A DNA stretch of 64,000 nt, taken from the NCBI GenBank assembly GCA_027315005.1, contig DAHUZT010000114.1, positions 62,001-126,000 of the forward strand, given 5' to 3'. This DNA comes from Acidimicrobiaceae bacterium (lineage in GTDB: Bacteria > Actinomycetota > Acidimicrobiia > Acidimicrobiales > RAAP-2). The notes under the pieces are model-generated. The model ran no database searches. It saw only the letters and a list, made by a program, of their open reading frames with translations, and was not told the DNA's origin. Position 1 is the stretch's first letter. Each line of letters begins with the position of its first letter. Both the position numbers and the translations under genes were made by a program. Of the stretch, positions 1 through 10,000 are shown one piece after another.

Positions 1-500
1 GCCGGCGACCCGAGGCCTCCGGCACCGAGCAGGAGCACCTTCGAACCGAGGAGCTTCAGCTGGCCCTCCTCCCCCACCTCGGGAAGCAGCAGTTGACGCT
101 GGTAGCGGTTCCGCTGCTCGGGCGTGAGCGTCTCGGGCACCGACCAGGACCGGTGCTCGTCCTTCCACCGGTTGAAACCGCCTCGGAGGGAGGTGACGTC
201 GGTGTACCCCAAGTGCTGGAGGGTCTGGGCGGCGAGGGCGGAGCGCGCGCCGGCTGCGCAGTAGACGAACAGGTGGCTCGATTTGTCCGGTATCCGCCCC
301 TCGACGGAGGGCTCGAGGGTCCCACGCGGGATGTGGATGGCGCCAGGAAGCGCGCCCTGGTCATACTCGTCTGGCTCGCGTACGTCGAGGACCACCGCGC
401 CACCCGCAGCGATCTCCTCCTCGGCCTGAGCGGGGTCGATCTCACGAATTCCGGCCTTGGCCTGGGCCAGCATCTCCCTGAACGTCGGCACGTCGATCAC
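1..500 (-). CDS. ThiF/MoeB-type adenylyltransferase with N-terminal rhodanese domain (MoeZ/MoeB-like), truncated at window start
   Basis: Reverse-strand reading from GTG at 500: MIDVPTFREMLAQAKAGIREIDPAQAEEEIAAGGAVVLDVREPDEYDQGALPGAIHIPRG...LFVYCAAGARSALAAQTLQHLGYTDVTSLRGGF (rhodanese, CAAGARS loop), then LTPEQRNRYQRQLLLPEVGEEGQLKLLGSKVLLLGAGGLGSPA (ThiF/E1 nucleotide-binding start). Confidence 0.85.
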   Translation of the reverse strand, partial: MIDVPTFREMLAQAKAGIREIDPAQAEEEIAAGGAVVLDVREPDEYDQGALPGAIHIPRGTLEPSVEGRIPDKSSHLFVYCAAGARSALAAQTLQHLGYTDVTSLRGGFNRWKDEHRSWSVPETLTPEQRNRYQRQLLLPEVGEEGQLKLLGSKVLLLGAGGLGSP

Positions 501-678
501 GGTCCTTCCATCGGCGCCGTTCCTTCTCCCTTCGGGATCCGGAACTCTCTGGCGCGCTTCTCCTCACTAAACACTACCAGAATGGTCAACATTCCCTACT
601 CGCGGTGATCGGCGGCCAAGTGGCGTACCGTCCGCTCGACGGACTCCCGACCGGTAGCCTGCTGCAGGTGGAGGGACG

Positions 679-1299
679 GTGGAGCTGACCGAGGTCATGC
701 GCCGCCGTCGGATGACCCGGAACTTCGGACCCGGGCCGGTGGCCCCCCAGGTCGTGGATGAGCTGTTGGAAGGGGCCCTTCGGGCTCCGTCGGCCGGGAA
801 CACCCAGGGACGGGAGTTCCTGGTCCTCGAGGGCGCAGCCGAGACGGCGGTGTTCTGGGAGACGGTGACCGACGGCGGGTGGCGGGGCAGGTCGCGCCGG
901 TATCCGGGCCTGGCCCGGGCGCCGGTGATCGTCCTCGTCTTCGCCGATCCTGCCGCCTATGCCCGCCGCTACGCCGAGCCCGACAAGGTCCCTTCTGGAG
1001 GCGAGGTGGGCGAATGGTCCGTCCCGTACTGGTTTGTCGACGCCTCGTTCGCCACCATGGCGATGCTGCTCGGGGCCACCGACCGTGGCCTCGGTGCCGC
1101 CTTTCTCGGCAACTTCCGCGGCGAAGACCGCTTACGGTCGGCCCTGTCCGTGCCCGAACATGTCCGCTGGCTCGGAGCCGTCCTGATCGGGTACCCGGAT
1201 CAACCCGATCCGCCATCCAGTTCGCTCCAACGTCCCCGGCGGACGGTGGCCGACAGCGTGCACCGGGGCCGCTGGCGGGGCAGTGACCCCGGAGCGTGA
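679..1299 (+). CDS. Nitroreductase family protein
   Basis: MELTEVMRRRRMTRNFGPGPVAPQVVDELLEGALRAPSAGNTQGREFLVL... matches the nitroreductase FMN-binding N-terminus; GTG start. Confidence 0.85.
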   Translation: MELTEVMRRRRMTRNFGPGPVAPQVVDELLEGALRAPSAGNTQGREFLVLEGAAETAVFWETVTDGGWRGRSRRYPGLARAPVIVLVFADPAAYARRYAEPDKVPSGGEVGEWSVPYWFVDASFATMAMLLGATDRGLGAAFLGNFRGEDRLRSALSVPEHVRWLGAVLIGYPDQPDPPSSSLQRPRRTVADSVHRGRWRGSDPGA

Positions 1300-1379
1300 C
1301 CGGGTCATGGACGCCCCTCACCGCGAGGCCAGCACCGCAAGCCTGGCGCCGTTCGTACGCCCCGCCTGTTGACGCCAGA

Positions 1380-2204
1380 TCACCTCGGGGGGGCGAGCGC
1401 CTCCACGTACACGGTCTCGGGAATGCGTACGGCACTGTCGGGAGCCGGTTCGATCCGAGACGTTCCTCCGGGCATGACCGAGGTCTCGTCGAATCCGGCC
1501 TCGTCGACCACCAGGCACAAGGTCTCCCCATCCCAGGCCGATACGTGGCCGTGCTCCTGAAAGACCTCGCTCAGAGCCAGCATGGCCGTCGGCCGTGCGG
1601 GACGGAGCCGTCGGACCGACTGGTCTCCGGTCACGTACCCGGTGGCGTACAACCCTGCGTCGGGAACGCCCAGCCGTAGGACTCCACCGGGGATGAGCAC
1701 CTTCCTACAGTTGCGAAGGACGGTCAGCCCCTCGACCACGGTCATGTGCTCGAGCACGTGCTCGAGGAAGACCGCCTCAGCCGTGGCCGGTGCGAAGGGC
1801 AGGGGACGACGCAAGTCCCAGGCGACATCGGCATGGGCTCCGACCAGGTCCAGGTTGATCCACCCTGGAAGATTGTTGCCACCGGATCCGAGGTGGAGGC
1901 GCAGGCGGCCCCCACCTTCGACGGTGCGGGCCTTGCGGCGGCTCCGTGGTGCCAGCAGGTTGGTGGCCAGCTGCTTGCCGAGGAGGCGGACCCCCGGGGA
2001 GAGCAGGGGGCGCAGCGCGTCGGCCATCGGGATGGTCGAACTGCCACTGCCAAGGCTTTCCGCATCGCGGACTTCCAGGTACTCCGCGAGGCCCATCGGT
2101 TGGCGCCCGTCCCCGTCATCCAGGTGACCCGTCTCGTCACCGTCACCTGCGTCACCGTCACCTGCGTGGTCGGCGGCGTCGTGGTGATGGTCGGGGTGCT
2201 CCAC
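1380..2204 (-). CDS. Class I SAM-dependent methyltransferase with Asp/His-rich N-terminus
   Basis: RLRLHLGSGGNNLPGWINLDLVGAHADVAWDLRRPLPFAPATAEAVFLEHVLEHMT...VLIPGGVLRLGVPD is a typical SAM-MTase core; GTG start at 2204 proposed. Confidence 0.8.
   Translation of the reverse strand: MEHPDHHHDAADHAGDGDAGDGDETGHLDDGDGRQPMGLAEYLEVRDAESLGSGSSTIPMADALRPLLSPGVRLLGKQLATNLLAPRSRRKARTVEGGGRLRLHLGSGGNNLPGWINLDLVGAHADVAWDLRRPLPFAPATAEAVFLEHVLEHMTVVEGLTVLRNCRKVLIPGGVLRLGVPDAGLYATGYVTGDQSVRRLRPARPTAMLALSEVFQEHGHVSAWDGETLCLVVDEAGFDETSVMPGGTSRIEPAPDSAVRIPETVYVEALAPPR
2136..2165. repeat. 15-bp tandem repeat x2 (gtcaccgtcacctgc) in the methyltransferase N-terminal coding region
   Basis: Exact tandem copies at 2136-2150 and 2151-2165. 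Confidence 0.85.
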
Positions 2205-2233
2205 AGTGAGGAACGAGCCTATCGCCGCCAGGG

Positions 2234-2869
2234 ATGCAGCCGGACGGTGGCATGACCGAGGCGACCGGTGGTTCCCCGCCGGTGCGGATCCGGGAGGGAC
2301 CATGGGACACTGGGCCGGTGGCCAACCTCATCGCGGACCTGCGGCACATGACCGCCAGGTGGGACGACGGACCGCTCGGGCTCTGCCTGCACACCCTCGT
2401 CCGCCTGCCCCTCTACCCGCGCTTCGGTGTGGTGATCCTTCACCGCGCCGCTGCCTGGTGCTGGGACCACCGTCTCCGACCGCTGGCACTGTGGCTGCAG
2501 GTTCGGGCGCTCCACACCGGCGGATCGGAGATCCACCCTGCAGCCCGGATCGGTCCGGGTTTCGCCCTCATCCACACCGAGGGCATCGTCGTGGGCCACG
2601 AAGTCGTGGCTGGCCGGAACCTGGTCCTGTACCAGGGGGTCACCCTCGGCCACACCGGCCGGGGACCGGGTCAGCCGCTGATCGGGGACGATGTCCGGAT
2701 CGGGGCCGGGGCGAAGGTCCTCGGACCGGTACGGGTGGGTGACGGTGCCTGGATCGGCGCCAACGCCGTGGTGCTGGCCGACGTGGACGCCGGAACCACC
2801 GTGGGTGGGATCTGGCGAGAATCCGGGATGGCCGACGCCGACCCGGTCGACCCGACGACCGGGCGATAG
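2234..2869 (+). CDS. Serine O-acetyltransferase-like hexapeptide-repeat acetyltransferase
   Basis: IHPAARIGPGFALIHTEGIVVGHEVVAGRNLVLYQGVTLGHTGRG...IGDDVRIGAGAKVLGPVRVGDGAWIGANAVVLADV: left-handed beta-helix hexapeptide pattern of the CysE family. Confidence 0.8.
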   Translation: MQPDGGMTEATGGSPPVRIREGPWDTGPVANLIADLRHMTARWDDGPLGLCLHTLVRLPLYPRFGVVILHRAAAWCWDHRLRPLALWLQVRALHTGGSEIHPAARIGPGFALIHTEGIVVGHEVVAGRNLVLYQGVTLGHTGRGPGQPLIGDDVRIGAGAKVLGPVRVGDGAWIGANAVVLADVDAGTTVGGIWRESGMADADPVDPTTGR

Positions 2870-2922
2870 GACTCGGATCGGAGCCTGCCGGCAAGGACCC
2901 GGCCCGGTCCAGCGCAAGGAGC

Positions 2923-3729
2923 GTGCATCACCGTGAACGGCACGTCCAGCGAATTCCGGAGGTTGCCATGCGGCAAGCACCACCGCCCAACCGATCGTCC
3001 ACTGCCCTTCCTTTGTCCGGCGAGGCGCCCATAGCCCGGGTGCGACCGCCAGAGGTGCCACAGCGGACGGAGACCCGCCAGAACGTCGGCGCGCGGCGGC
3101 GTCGAGCCGAACTGCTGCCTGGCGACGGGGCGCACGCCCTGCACGTCGTCCCCTGGAGCGATCCGGTCGTCGACGACCACGGCGTGGCCGCCTGCTCCCG
3201 CTACGTCGAGCTCTATTGGCTGGCGATCCTCGGTCCATCCACCACCTGGCTGCTCCGACGCCTCTCCTACGGTCTCGCCCTGCACACCGGTGGCTTCGAC
3301 CTCCCCCTCGCCGAGACGGCCCGGGCCCTCGGGCTCGGCGAGCGCCTGGGAAAGAACTCGCCGTTCCGCCGGGCGCTGCAGCGGCTGTGCACCTTCGAGC
3401 TGGCCCGGCCCGCGGGCCCGGGCTCGTTGGCCGTCCGGACCACCATCCCCACCCTGCCGCTCCGCCATCTGGCCCGGCTGCCCGATCCACTCCAGGCCAG
3501 CCATCGGCGCTGGCAGTTCGAACAGCGTCTGCCCGAGTCCGAACGGATTCGGCGGCGCGCCGCACGCCTGGCGTCGGACCTGGCCGCGTCCGGTACCGGC
3601 CGGAGGGGTATCGAAGCCCAGTTGGGGGCCTGGCAATTCCACCCGGCGGTCGCCTACCGGGCCGCCGAGCAGGCCGATACCGGTCAGCCCGGGTCGCGCT
3701 CGTGGCCGGCCGGGGTGAGCCCCCAGTAG
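2923..3729 (+). CDS. Conserved hypothetical protein (actinobacterial type)
   Basis: Long ORF with VVPWSDPVVDDHGVAACSRYVELYWLAILGPSTTWLLRRL...LAETARALGLGERLGKNSPFRRALQRLCTFELA; protein-like composition. Start may be internal (e.g. MRQAPPP). Confidence 0.65.
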   Translation: MHHRERHVQRIPEVAMRQAPPPNRSSTALPLSGEAPIARVRPPEVPQRTETRQNVGARRRRAELLPGDGAHALHVVPWSDPVVDDHGVAACSRYVELYWLAILGPSTTWLLRRLSYGLALHTGGFDLPLAETARALGLGERLGKNSPFRRALQRLCTFELARPAGPGSLAVRTTIPTLPLRHLARLPDPLQASHRRWQFEQRLPESERIRRRAARLASDLAASGTGRRGIEAQLGAWQFHPAVAYRAAEQADTGQPGSRSWPAGVSPQ

Positions 3730-4673
3730 GCGTCGGTCGGCTCGATCTCTCCGTTGACCACTCGTTGGATCATCGTGCAGATCGGCAGATCGAGGTCGTG
3801 CCGCCCGGCCAGTTCGAGGACGGCCGAGGCCGTCGTCACCCCTTCGGCCACCATGTGCAGCTCCTCCAGGATGTCTGGGAGCGCCCTACCTTTTCCCAGC
3901 TGTTCACCCACCCGCCTGTTGCGGCTGTGTGGACTCATGCAGGTGGCGATCAGATCGCCCATCCCGGCCAGTCCGGCGAACGTGGAAGGGCGGGCTCCCA
4001 TCGCCACTCCCAGCCTGGTCAGCTCTGCGAGCCCCCTCGACATCACCGCCGCCCGGGTATTGTCCCCGACCCCGAGACCTTCGCCAATTCCTGCCGCGAT
4101 GGCGATGACGTTCTTCAAGGCGCCGCCCATCTCACAGCCGACCACATCGTCGTTGACGTAGACCCGGAAGACGCCCCGGGTGACGACCTTCTGTAAGGCA
4201 GCCGCCACCTCGAGGTCCTCGGTGGCCACAACGGCAGCCGCGGCCTTCCCCGCCATGATCTCGTGTGCGAGGTTGGGTCCGGTGAGGGCGGCGGTCGGGT
4301 GCCCTGGGGTCACGTCCTTCACGACCTCGGTCATGCGCCTCAGCGTGCCCCGCTCGAGGCCCTTCGACAGACTGACGACCGGGATCCACGGGCGGATGTA
4401 GGGAACAGCCGCTTCGAGGACACTTCGGAACCCAGAGGTCGGCACGCCCACGATCAGGACGCTGGCGTCGCCGGCCGCCTCCTCGATGCTGGCCGTGGCC
4501 CGAAGTGCACGAGGAAGCTCGAATTCGGGCAGATAGCCGGGGTTGACGTGCTCGTCATTGACCGCCACCACCACGTCGGGATCCCTGGCCCACAGCACCG
4601 TGTCGTGGCGCGGAGCCAAAAGGGCCGCCATCGTCGTCCCCCACGAGCCCGCTCCGAGCACGGCAATCCGCAC
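3684..4673 (-). CDS. gpsA: Glycerol-3-phosphate dehydrogenase [NAD(P)+]
   Basis: MRIAVLGAGSWGTTMAALLA...LSKGLERGTLRRMTEVVKD...TGPNLAHEIMAGK...VGCEMGGALKNVIAIAAGIGEGLGVGDNTRAAVMSRGLAELTRLG. Confidence 0.95.
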   Translation of the reverse strand: MRIAVLGAGSWGTTMAALLAPRHDTVLWARDPDVVVAVNDEHVNPGYLPEFELPRALRATASIEEAAGDASVLIVGVPTSGFRSVLEAAVPYIRPWIPVVSLSKGLERGTLRRMTEVVKDVTPGHPTAALTGPNLAHEIMAGKAAAAVVATEDLEVAAALQKVVTRGVFRVYVNDDVVGCEMGGALKNVIAIAAGIGEGLGVGDNTRAAVMSRGLAELTRLGVAMGARPSTFAGLAGMGDLIATCMSPHSRNRRVGEQLGKGRALPDILEELHMVAEGVTTASAVLELAGRHDLDLPICTMIQRVVNGEIEPTDAYWGLTPAGHERDPG

Positions 4674-4751
4674 CGCGAGAACCTACCGCGGCAACTCGCC
4701 GGGCGTTGCGGGCGTCGGGGGCGCCTCCGACGGCTCGATCCCTCCGACGGA

Positions 4752-6335
4752 TCAATCCTGATGACGGATGAGGGCCCCGATCGCCTCCTCGGAACCCATG
4801 AGCGCAATCAGGGTGCGTACACCGAAACCGGTCCCCCCTTTGGCGAGGTAGCGGCTGGTGTCCTCTGCGCGGGCCGGTCCGGCGATGTCGAGGTGGACCC
4901 ACGGACTGTCTCCGACGAACTCCCGCAGGAGCATCGCGGCGGCGATGGCACCGGCCTGGCCAGCCCGGCCGATGTTGCGCATGTCGGCGACGTCCGAGTC
5001 GATGTGGCTCCGGTAGTCCTCGGGCAGGGGCAGGAGCCAGTTGGCCTCACCTGCCCGAGACCCTGCGGCCTGCACCAACCTGGCCAGATCGTCGTCATTG
5101 CCGAACAGCCCGGCGATCTCCTTGCCCAGAGCGACCACCGCCGCGCCGGTGAGCGTGGCCAGATCGACGATGGCGTCGGGATCCAACTCCGCTGCAAGGG
5201 AGAGCGCGTCGGCGAGCACCAGGCGGCCTTCGGCGTCGGTGTTCAGCACTTCGATCGTCTTGCCGTTGCGGGTGACGAGCACGTCGCCGGGCTTGATGGC
5301 CGAGCCACCGGGCATGTTCTCCGTCAATGGGGCGATGGCGGTGACCCGGAGGCGGGCTCCGAGGGCGGCCGCCGCATCCACGGCTCCGAAGACGGCCGCT
5401 GCCCCTGCCATATCGGTCTTCATTGTCTCCATGCCCGACGCGCTCTTGAGTGAGAGTCCGCCCGAGTCGAAGGTGATCCCCTTGCCCACGAGGGCGATAT
5501 GGGGTGCGCGGCCGTTCGGCTCCAGGGGATCGGAGGGGCGGTACTCGATCCGGACGAGTCGGGGAGGCCGGCTCGAACCACGGGCCACGCCCAGGAGCCC
5601 GCCGAGCCGTTCGGCGGTGATGCGATCCTCGTCCCAGACATCGACGGTCACCCCCGGAACACCCTGGAACCGGGCGACGACGGCATCGGCCAACCGTTCC
5701 GGAGTGAGCGAGCTCGGCGGCTCGTTGACCAGGTCCCGTGCGAACGCCACCGATTCGGCGATGCGCGCGCCACGCCTGGCGCCCCTGGCCGCCTCCCCGG
5801 TGCGGTCGGACTCGGATGCGTGGAGCACGAGTGTGCTCAGCCCGCGGTCTACGTCGTGGGACTTGTGGCGGTCGAACCGGTAGGCGCCCAACATGCCTCC
5901 CACCGCCACCGCCTCGCCCGTCCGATCGGAGTCGATCAACCGGGGCGGAGGAAGGACGAACGCAGCAGTCGATCCGTGCCCGACTGCCCGGACGAAGGCG
6001 GCGGCTGCCCGGCGGAGGGCTTCTGTCCCCCGGTCACCGGCCAAGTTCACCTCGGGCCCGATCCCGACGAGCACGATATCGGGGCCCGGAGGAGACACGG
6101 CCCCATCGCTGAGGAGCGCCGTCTGGCCCACCTTGGCGGTGAAGTCCTGGCGAGAGCTGACCTGCTCGAGGAGATCGGGCAGAAGAGCATCAGGGAGCGC
6201 GTTGAGGGCGTCCTCGCCGACGGCAGGTCGCAGGCCCTCCGGACGGGACATGACCGGCACCCCCACAGCCACCACGTCGGACGAGCCGATTCGACCGGCC
6301 GGGGGGTCCGTACCCTCGCGGACCTCGAGATTCAC
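4752..6335 (-). CDS. pepA: Leucyl aminopeptidase (M17)
   Basis: VGKGITFDSGGLSLKSASGMETMKTDMAGAAAV...NTDAEGRLVLADAL (M17 signature NTDAEGRL). GTG start at 6335 overlaps the upstream gene stop. Confidence 0.93.
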   Translation of the reverse strand: MNLEVREGTDPPAGRIGSSDVVAVGVPVMSRPEGLRPAVGEDALNALPDALLPDLLEQVSSRQDFTAKVGQTALLSDGAVSPPGPDIVLVGIGPEVNLAGDRGTEALRRAAAAFVRAVGHGSTAAFVLPPPRLIDSDRTGEAVAVGGMLGAYRFDRHKSHDVDRGLSTLVLHASESDRTGEAARGARRGARIAESVAFARDLVNEPPSSLTPERLADAVVARFQGVPGVTVDVWDEDRITAERLGGLLGVARGSSRPPRLVRIEYRPSDPLEPNGRAPHIALVGKGITFDSGGLSLKSASGMETMKTDMAGAAAVFGAVDAAAALGARLRVTAIAPLTENMPGGSAIKPGDVLVTRNGKTIEVLNTDAEGRLVLADALSLAAELDPDAIVDLATLTGAAVVALGKEIAGLFGNDDDLARLVQAAGSRAGEANWLLPLPEDYRSHIDSDVADMRNIGRAGQAGAIAAAMLLREFVGDSPWVHLDIAGPARAEDTSRYLAKGGTGFGVRTLIALMGSEEAIGALIRHQD

Positions 6336-6940
6336 CGCGTCTCCCCTGTTGGGGACGCGGAACCGCCTCCGGACGACCGTGTCGGCCGCCTTCCAGCCGG
6401 TTGACTGCGGGCGAGGAGGTGATGCTCGCCCTCGGTCCACCTCCCGAGCGCCCAGAGCAGATCGGAGAGACGGTTCAGGTAACGACCGACGAGGGACCCC
6501 TCGATGGGGGCGGCCACCCATAGCCGTTCGGCCCTGCGCACGACGGTGCGGGCGAGATCGAGGGTCGCCGAGATCCGATTGGCCCCCGGCACCACGAAGT
6601 CGGCCGGCATGTCGATGGTGCGGACGAGACGATCGATGTGCTCCTCCAGAGCCGCGATCATCCCTGCAGTCACCTCGGTCGAGCCGGGGACGAGCTTGGA
6701 CCGATGGGCCGGGTCGGTGGCCACCTCGGCCATGAGCACGTAGAGTTCGCGCTCGAGCGAGGTGAGCAGGGCGTCGAGCTCGGAACCACTGTCCACCTCG
6801 GCGCGGGCGAGGCCGAGCACGGCCTGGGCCTCGTCGACGGTACCGTTCAGCTGCATCGATGCCTCGTCCTTGGCTACCCGCCCCCCGTACAGGCGACCGG
6901 TGGTGCCGTCATCGCCTGTCCTCGTGTAGATCTTCACCAT
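6332..6940 (-). CDS. Cob(I)yrinic acid a,c-diamide adenosyltransferase (PduO type)
   Basis: MVKIYTRTGDDGTTGRLYGGRVAKDEASMQLNGTVDEAQAVLGLAR...FVVPGANRISATLDLARTVVRRAERL. Confidence 0.93.
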   Translation of the reverse strand: MVKIYTRTGDDGTTGRLYGGRVAKDEASMQLNGTVDEAQAVLGLARAEVDSGSELDALLTSLERELYVLMAEVATDPAHRSKLVPGSTEVTAGMIAALEEHIDRLVRTIDMPADFVVPGANRISATLDLARTVVRRAERLWVAAPIEGSLVGRYLNRLSDLLWALGRWTEGEHHLLARSQPAGRRPTRSSGGGSASPTGETR

Positions 6941-7090
6941 GGTCGAATCACCATCCTGATGCTAAACGACCGGCTGCTCCGGCTCGGGCCGCATCATGGT
7001 CACAACAGCAGGTGCTCCCGGCCCGCTCCCCGCCGTTGGCGCACGGCACGATCGCCGGCACCCACCGTCACCGATAGCCTGTATGGGGAG

Positions 7091-10000
7091 ATGAACGCTT
7101 CCGATTCCGCATCATCTGGATCATCGACCGGATCCGCATACCTACGCGCCGTCAACGAGCGGGTCGTCATCTTCGATGGCGCCATGGGGACCAACCTGCA
7201 GTTGGCCGGGCTCACCGCCGACGATTTCGGGGGACCGCAGCTCGAAGGTTGCAACGAGCTACTCGTGGTGACCAGGCTGGATGTCGTGGAGCAGGTCCAC
7301 CGCTCATTCCTCGACGTCGGATGCGACGTGATCGAGACCGATACCTTCGGAGCCTTCGCCCCGGTGCTCGCCGAGTACGACCAGGCCCAGAGAGTCCGTG
7401 AGCTCAACCTGGCCGCCGTCGCCGTCGCCCGTCGGGCAGTCCAGTCGTACTCGACGGCCGATCGCCCGCGGTGGGTAGCCGGAAGCATCGGCCCTGGGAC
7501 CAAGTTCCCGACGCTCGGCCAGATCCGGTACCGAGACGCCCGCGACGCCTACTACGAGCAGGCCCGCGCTCTGCTCGAAGGGGGTGTCGACCTGTTCGTC
7601 ATCGAGACGGTATTCGATCTGCTCCAAGCCAAAGCGGCCATCAACGGGGTGCGCCGGGCAATGGCGGACGTGGGGCGGCGAGTGCCGGTCCAGGTTCAGG
7701 TCACCATCGAACTGACCGGCACCATGTTGCCCGGGACCGAGATCGGGGCCGCCCTGTGTTCACTGGCCGCCATGGACATCGATCTCATCGGGCTCAATTG
7801 CGCCACCGGGCCCGCGGAGATGTTCGAACCACTGCGATACCTGACCGCGCACTCCCCAGTGCCCGTCACCTGCCTCCCGAACGCCGGACTTCCCTCGGTG
7901 GTGGACGGGGCGATGCACTACGACCTCAGTCCGGACCAGCTGGCGGAATACCATCGGCAGTTCGTCAGTGAGCTCGGCGTCTCGGTGATCGGCGGCTGCT
8001 GCGGCACCACGCCATCGCATCTGGCGGCTGTGGTCGATGCCTGCGCCACGCTCGTTCCGACCTCCCGTCAGGTGGAGCCCGAGCATGGTGCCGCCTCGAT
8101 CTACACCCAGGTTCCCTTCACCCAGGACTCGTCGTTCCTCGTGGTGGGTGAGCGAACCAACGCGAACGGTTCGAAGAAGTTCCGTCAGGCCATGCTGGAC
8201 GACGACTGGGACACATGCGTCGCCATGGCCCGCGAACAGGTGAAGGAAGGTTCCCATCTCATCGACGTGTGTGTCGACTACACCGGGGCCGACGGGGTGG
8301 CCGACATGGACGAGATCGCCTCACGCTTCTCGACCCAGTCGACGGTTCCCCTGATGGTGGACTCCACCGAGGCACCGGTTGTGGAGACGGCCCTGTCGTG
8401 GATCGGGGGGCGAGCCGTCATCAATTCGGTGAACCTGGAGGAGGGGGACGACGAGGGAACCCGGCTCGACTCGTTCCTCGCCCTCGCCAAGGAATTCGGT
8501 GCGGCCGTCGTATGCACCTGTATCGACACCGAAGGACAGGCCCGCACCGCCGAATGGAAGCTGCGGGCCGCCCGCGCCATCCGTGACATCGCCGTCGGTC
8601 GTTACGGGCTCCGGCCCGAGGATCTACTCTTCGATGCGCTCGCCCTTCCACTGTCCACCGGCATGGAGGAGAGCCGCAAGGATGGAATCGAAACCATCGA
8701 GGGCATCCGCCGGATCAAGGAGGAGCTTCCGGGCGTATACACCATTCTGGGGCTGTCCAACGTCTCCTTCGGGTTGAACCCGGCAGCCCGCCAGGTGCTC
8801 AACTCGGTGTTCCTCCACGAGTGCGTCCAGGCCGGATTGGACGCCGCTATCGTGCATGCCTCGAAGATCCTCCCTCTGTCGAAGATCGACGAGGGGGCCC
8901 GCCAGATCTGCCTCGATTTGATCTACGACCGGCGGGGAGAAGGCTATGACCCGCTTTCCGCACTTCTGACCCTGTTCGAGGGGGTGTCGCCCACTGCGGC
9001 GGCGGCTACCGAGGACCGTTCGGGTTGGCCGGTCGAGCGGAGGCTCGAACAGCGCATCGTCGACGGGGACCGCAACGGTATCGAGGATGATCTCGATCAG
9101 GCCCTCGAACAAGGCTTCCGAGCGCTGGAGATCATCAATGACCATCTGCTCTCGGGGATGAAGACCGTCGGAGTACTGTTCGCCTCGGGCGAGATGCAAC
9201 TTCCCTTCGTTCTCGGATCGGCCGAGACGATGAAGACTGCGGTAGCCCACCTCGAGCCGCACATGGAGAAGGCGGACCAAGGCGGCAAGGGCGTGATCGT
9301 CCTGGCCACGGTCAAGGGCGACGTGCACGACATCGGCAAGAACCTCGTCGACATCATCCTCACCAACAACGGCTACACCGTCAAGAACCTCGGGATCAAA
9401 GTGGGTATCTCCGACATGGTGGCTGCTGCCGAGGAGTCCGGCGCCGATGCCATCGGCATGAGCGGCCTTCTGGTCAAGTCGACCCTGATCATGCGCGACA
9501 ACCTGGAGGAGCTGAAGCGGCGGGGCCTCTCTGACATCCCGGTGATCCTCGGTGGGGCCGCCCTCACCCGAACCTACGTGGAGCGGGACCTCCGCAAGAT
9601 CTACGACGGTCGGCTCTTCTACGGCAAGGATGCGTTCGAGGGGCTGCGCACCATGGACCGGTTGGTAGAACTGGCCCGTTCCGGGCAAGACGATCCCGGG
9701 TTCGGCCGGATCGCCGGAGGTCGCGAACTCGGACCGCGAAAGAGCGAGCTCCGACGGCAGGCGGCGGCCGAGGCCGTGGCCCGAGGAGAGACGCTGCCGA
9801 GACGATCGCCGGAGGTCGCGACCGACAACCCGGTCTTCAAGCCTCCGTTCCTCGGAAGCCGGGTGGCCAGGGGCATGGCCATCGATGACCTCGCCTCCTT
9901 CCTCAACGAGACCGCACTGTTCCGCAACCACTGGGGCTTCCGGCCGGAAGGTGGAGAGGACGACGATGCCTTCAAGGAACGGATCCGGAGTCTTCTGCGG

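Noticed and set aside
2219-3565. 448-aa minus ORF overlapping the acetyltransferase and hypothetical genes
   Set aside because: Arg/Gly/Pro-rich, no recognisable domain, antisense to better-supported CDSs.
6941-7090. Possible cobalamin riboswitch upstream of metH
   Set aside because: The divergent gap is only ~150 bp and I could not find a B12-box-like core or pairing; an Infernal scan would decide.
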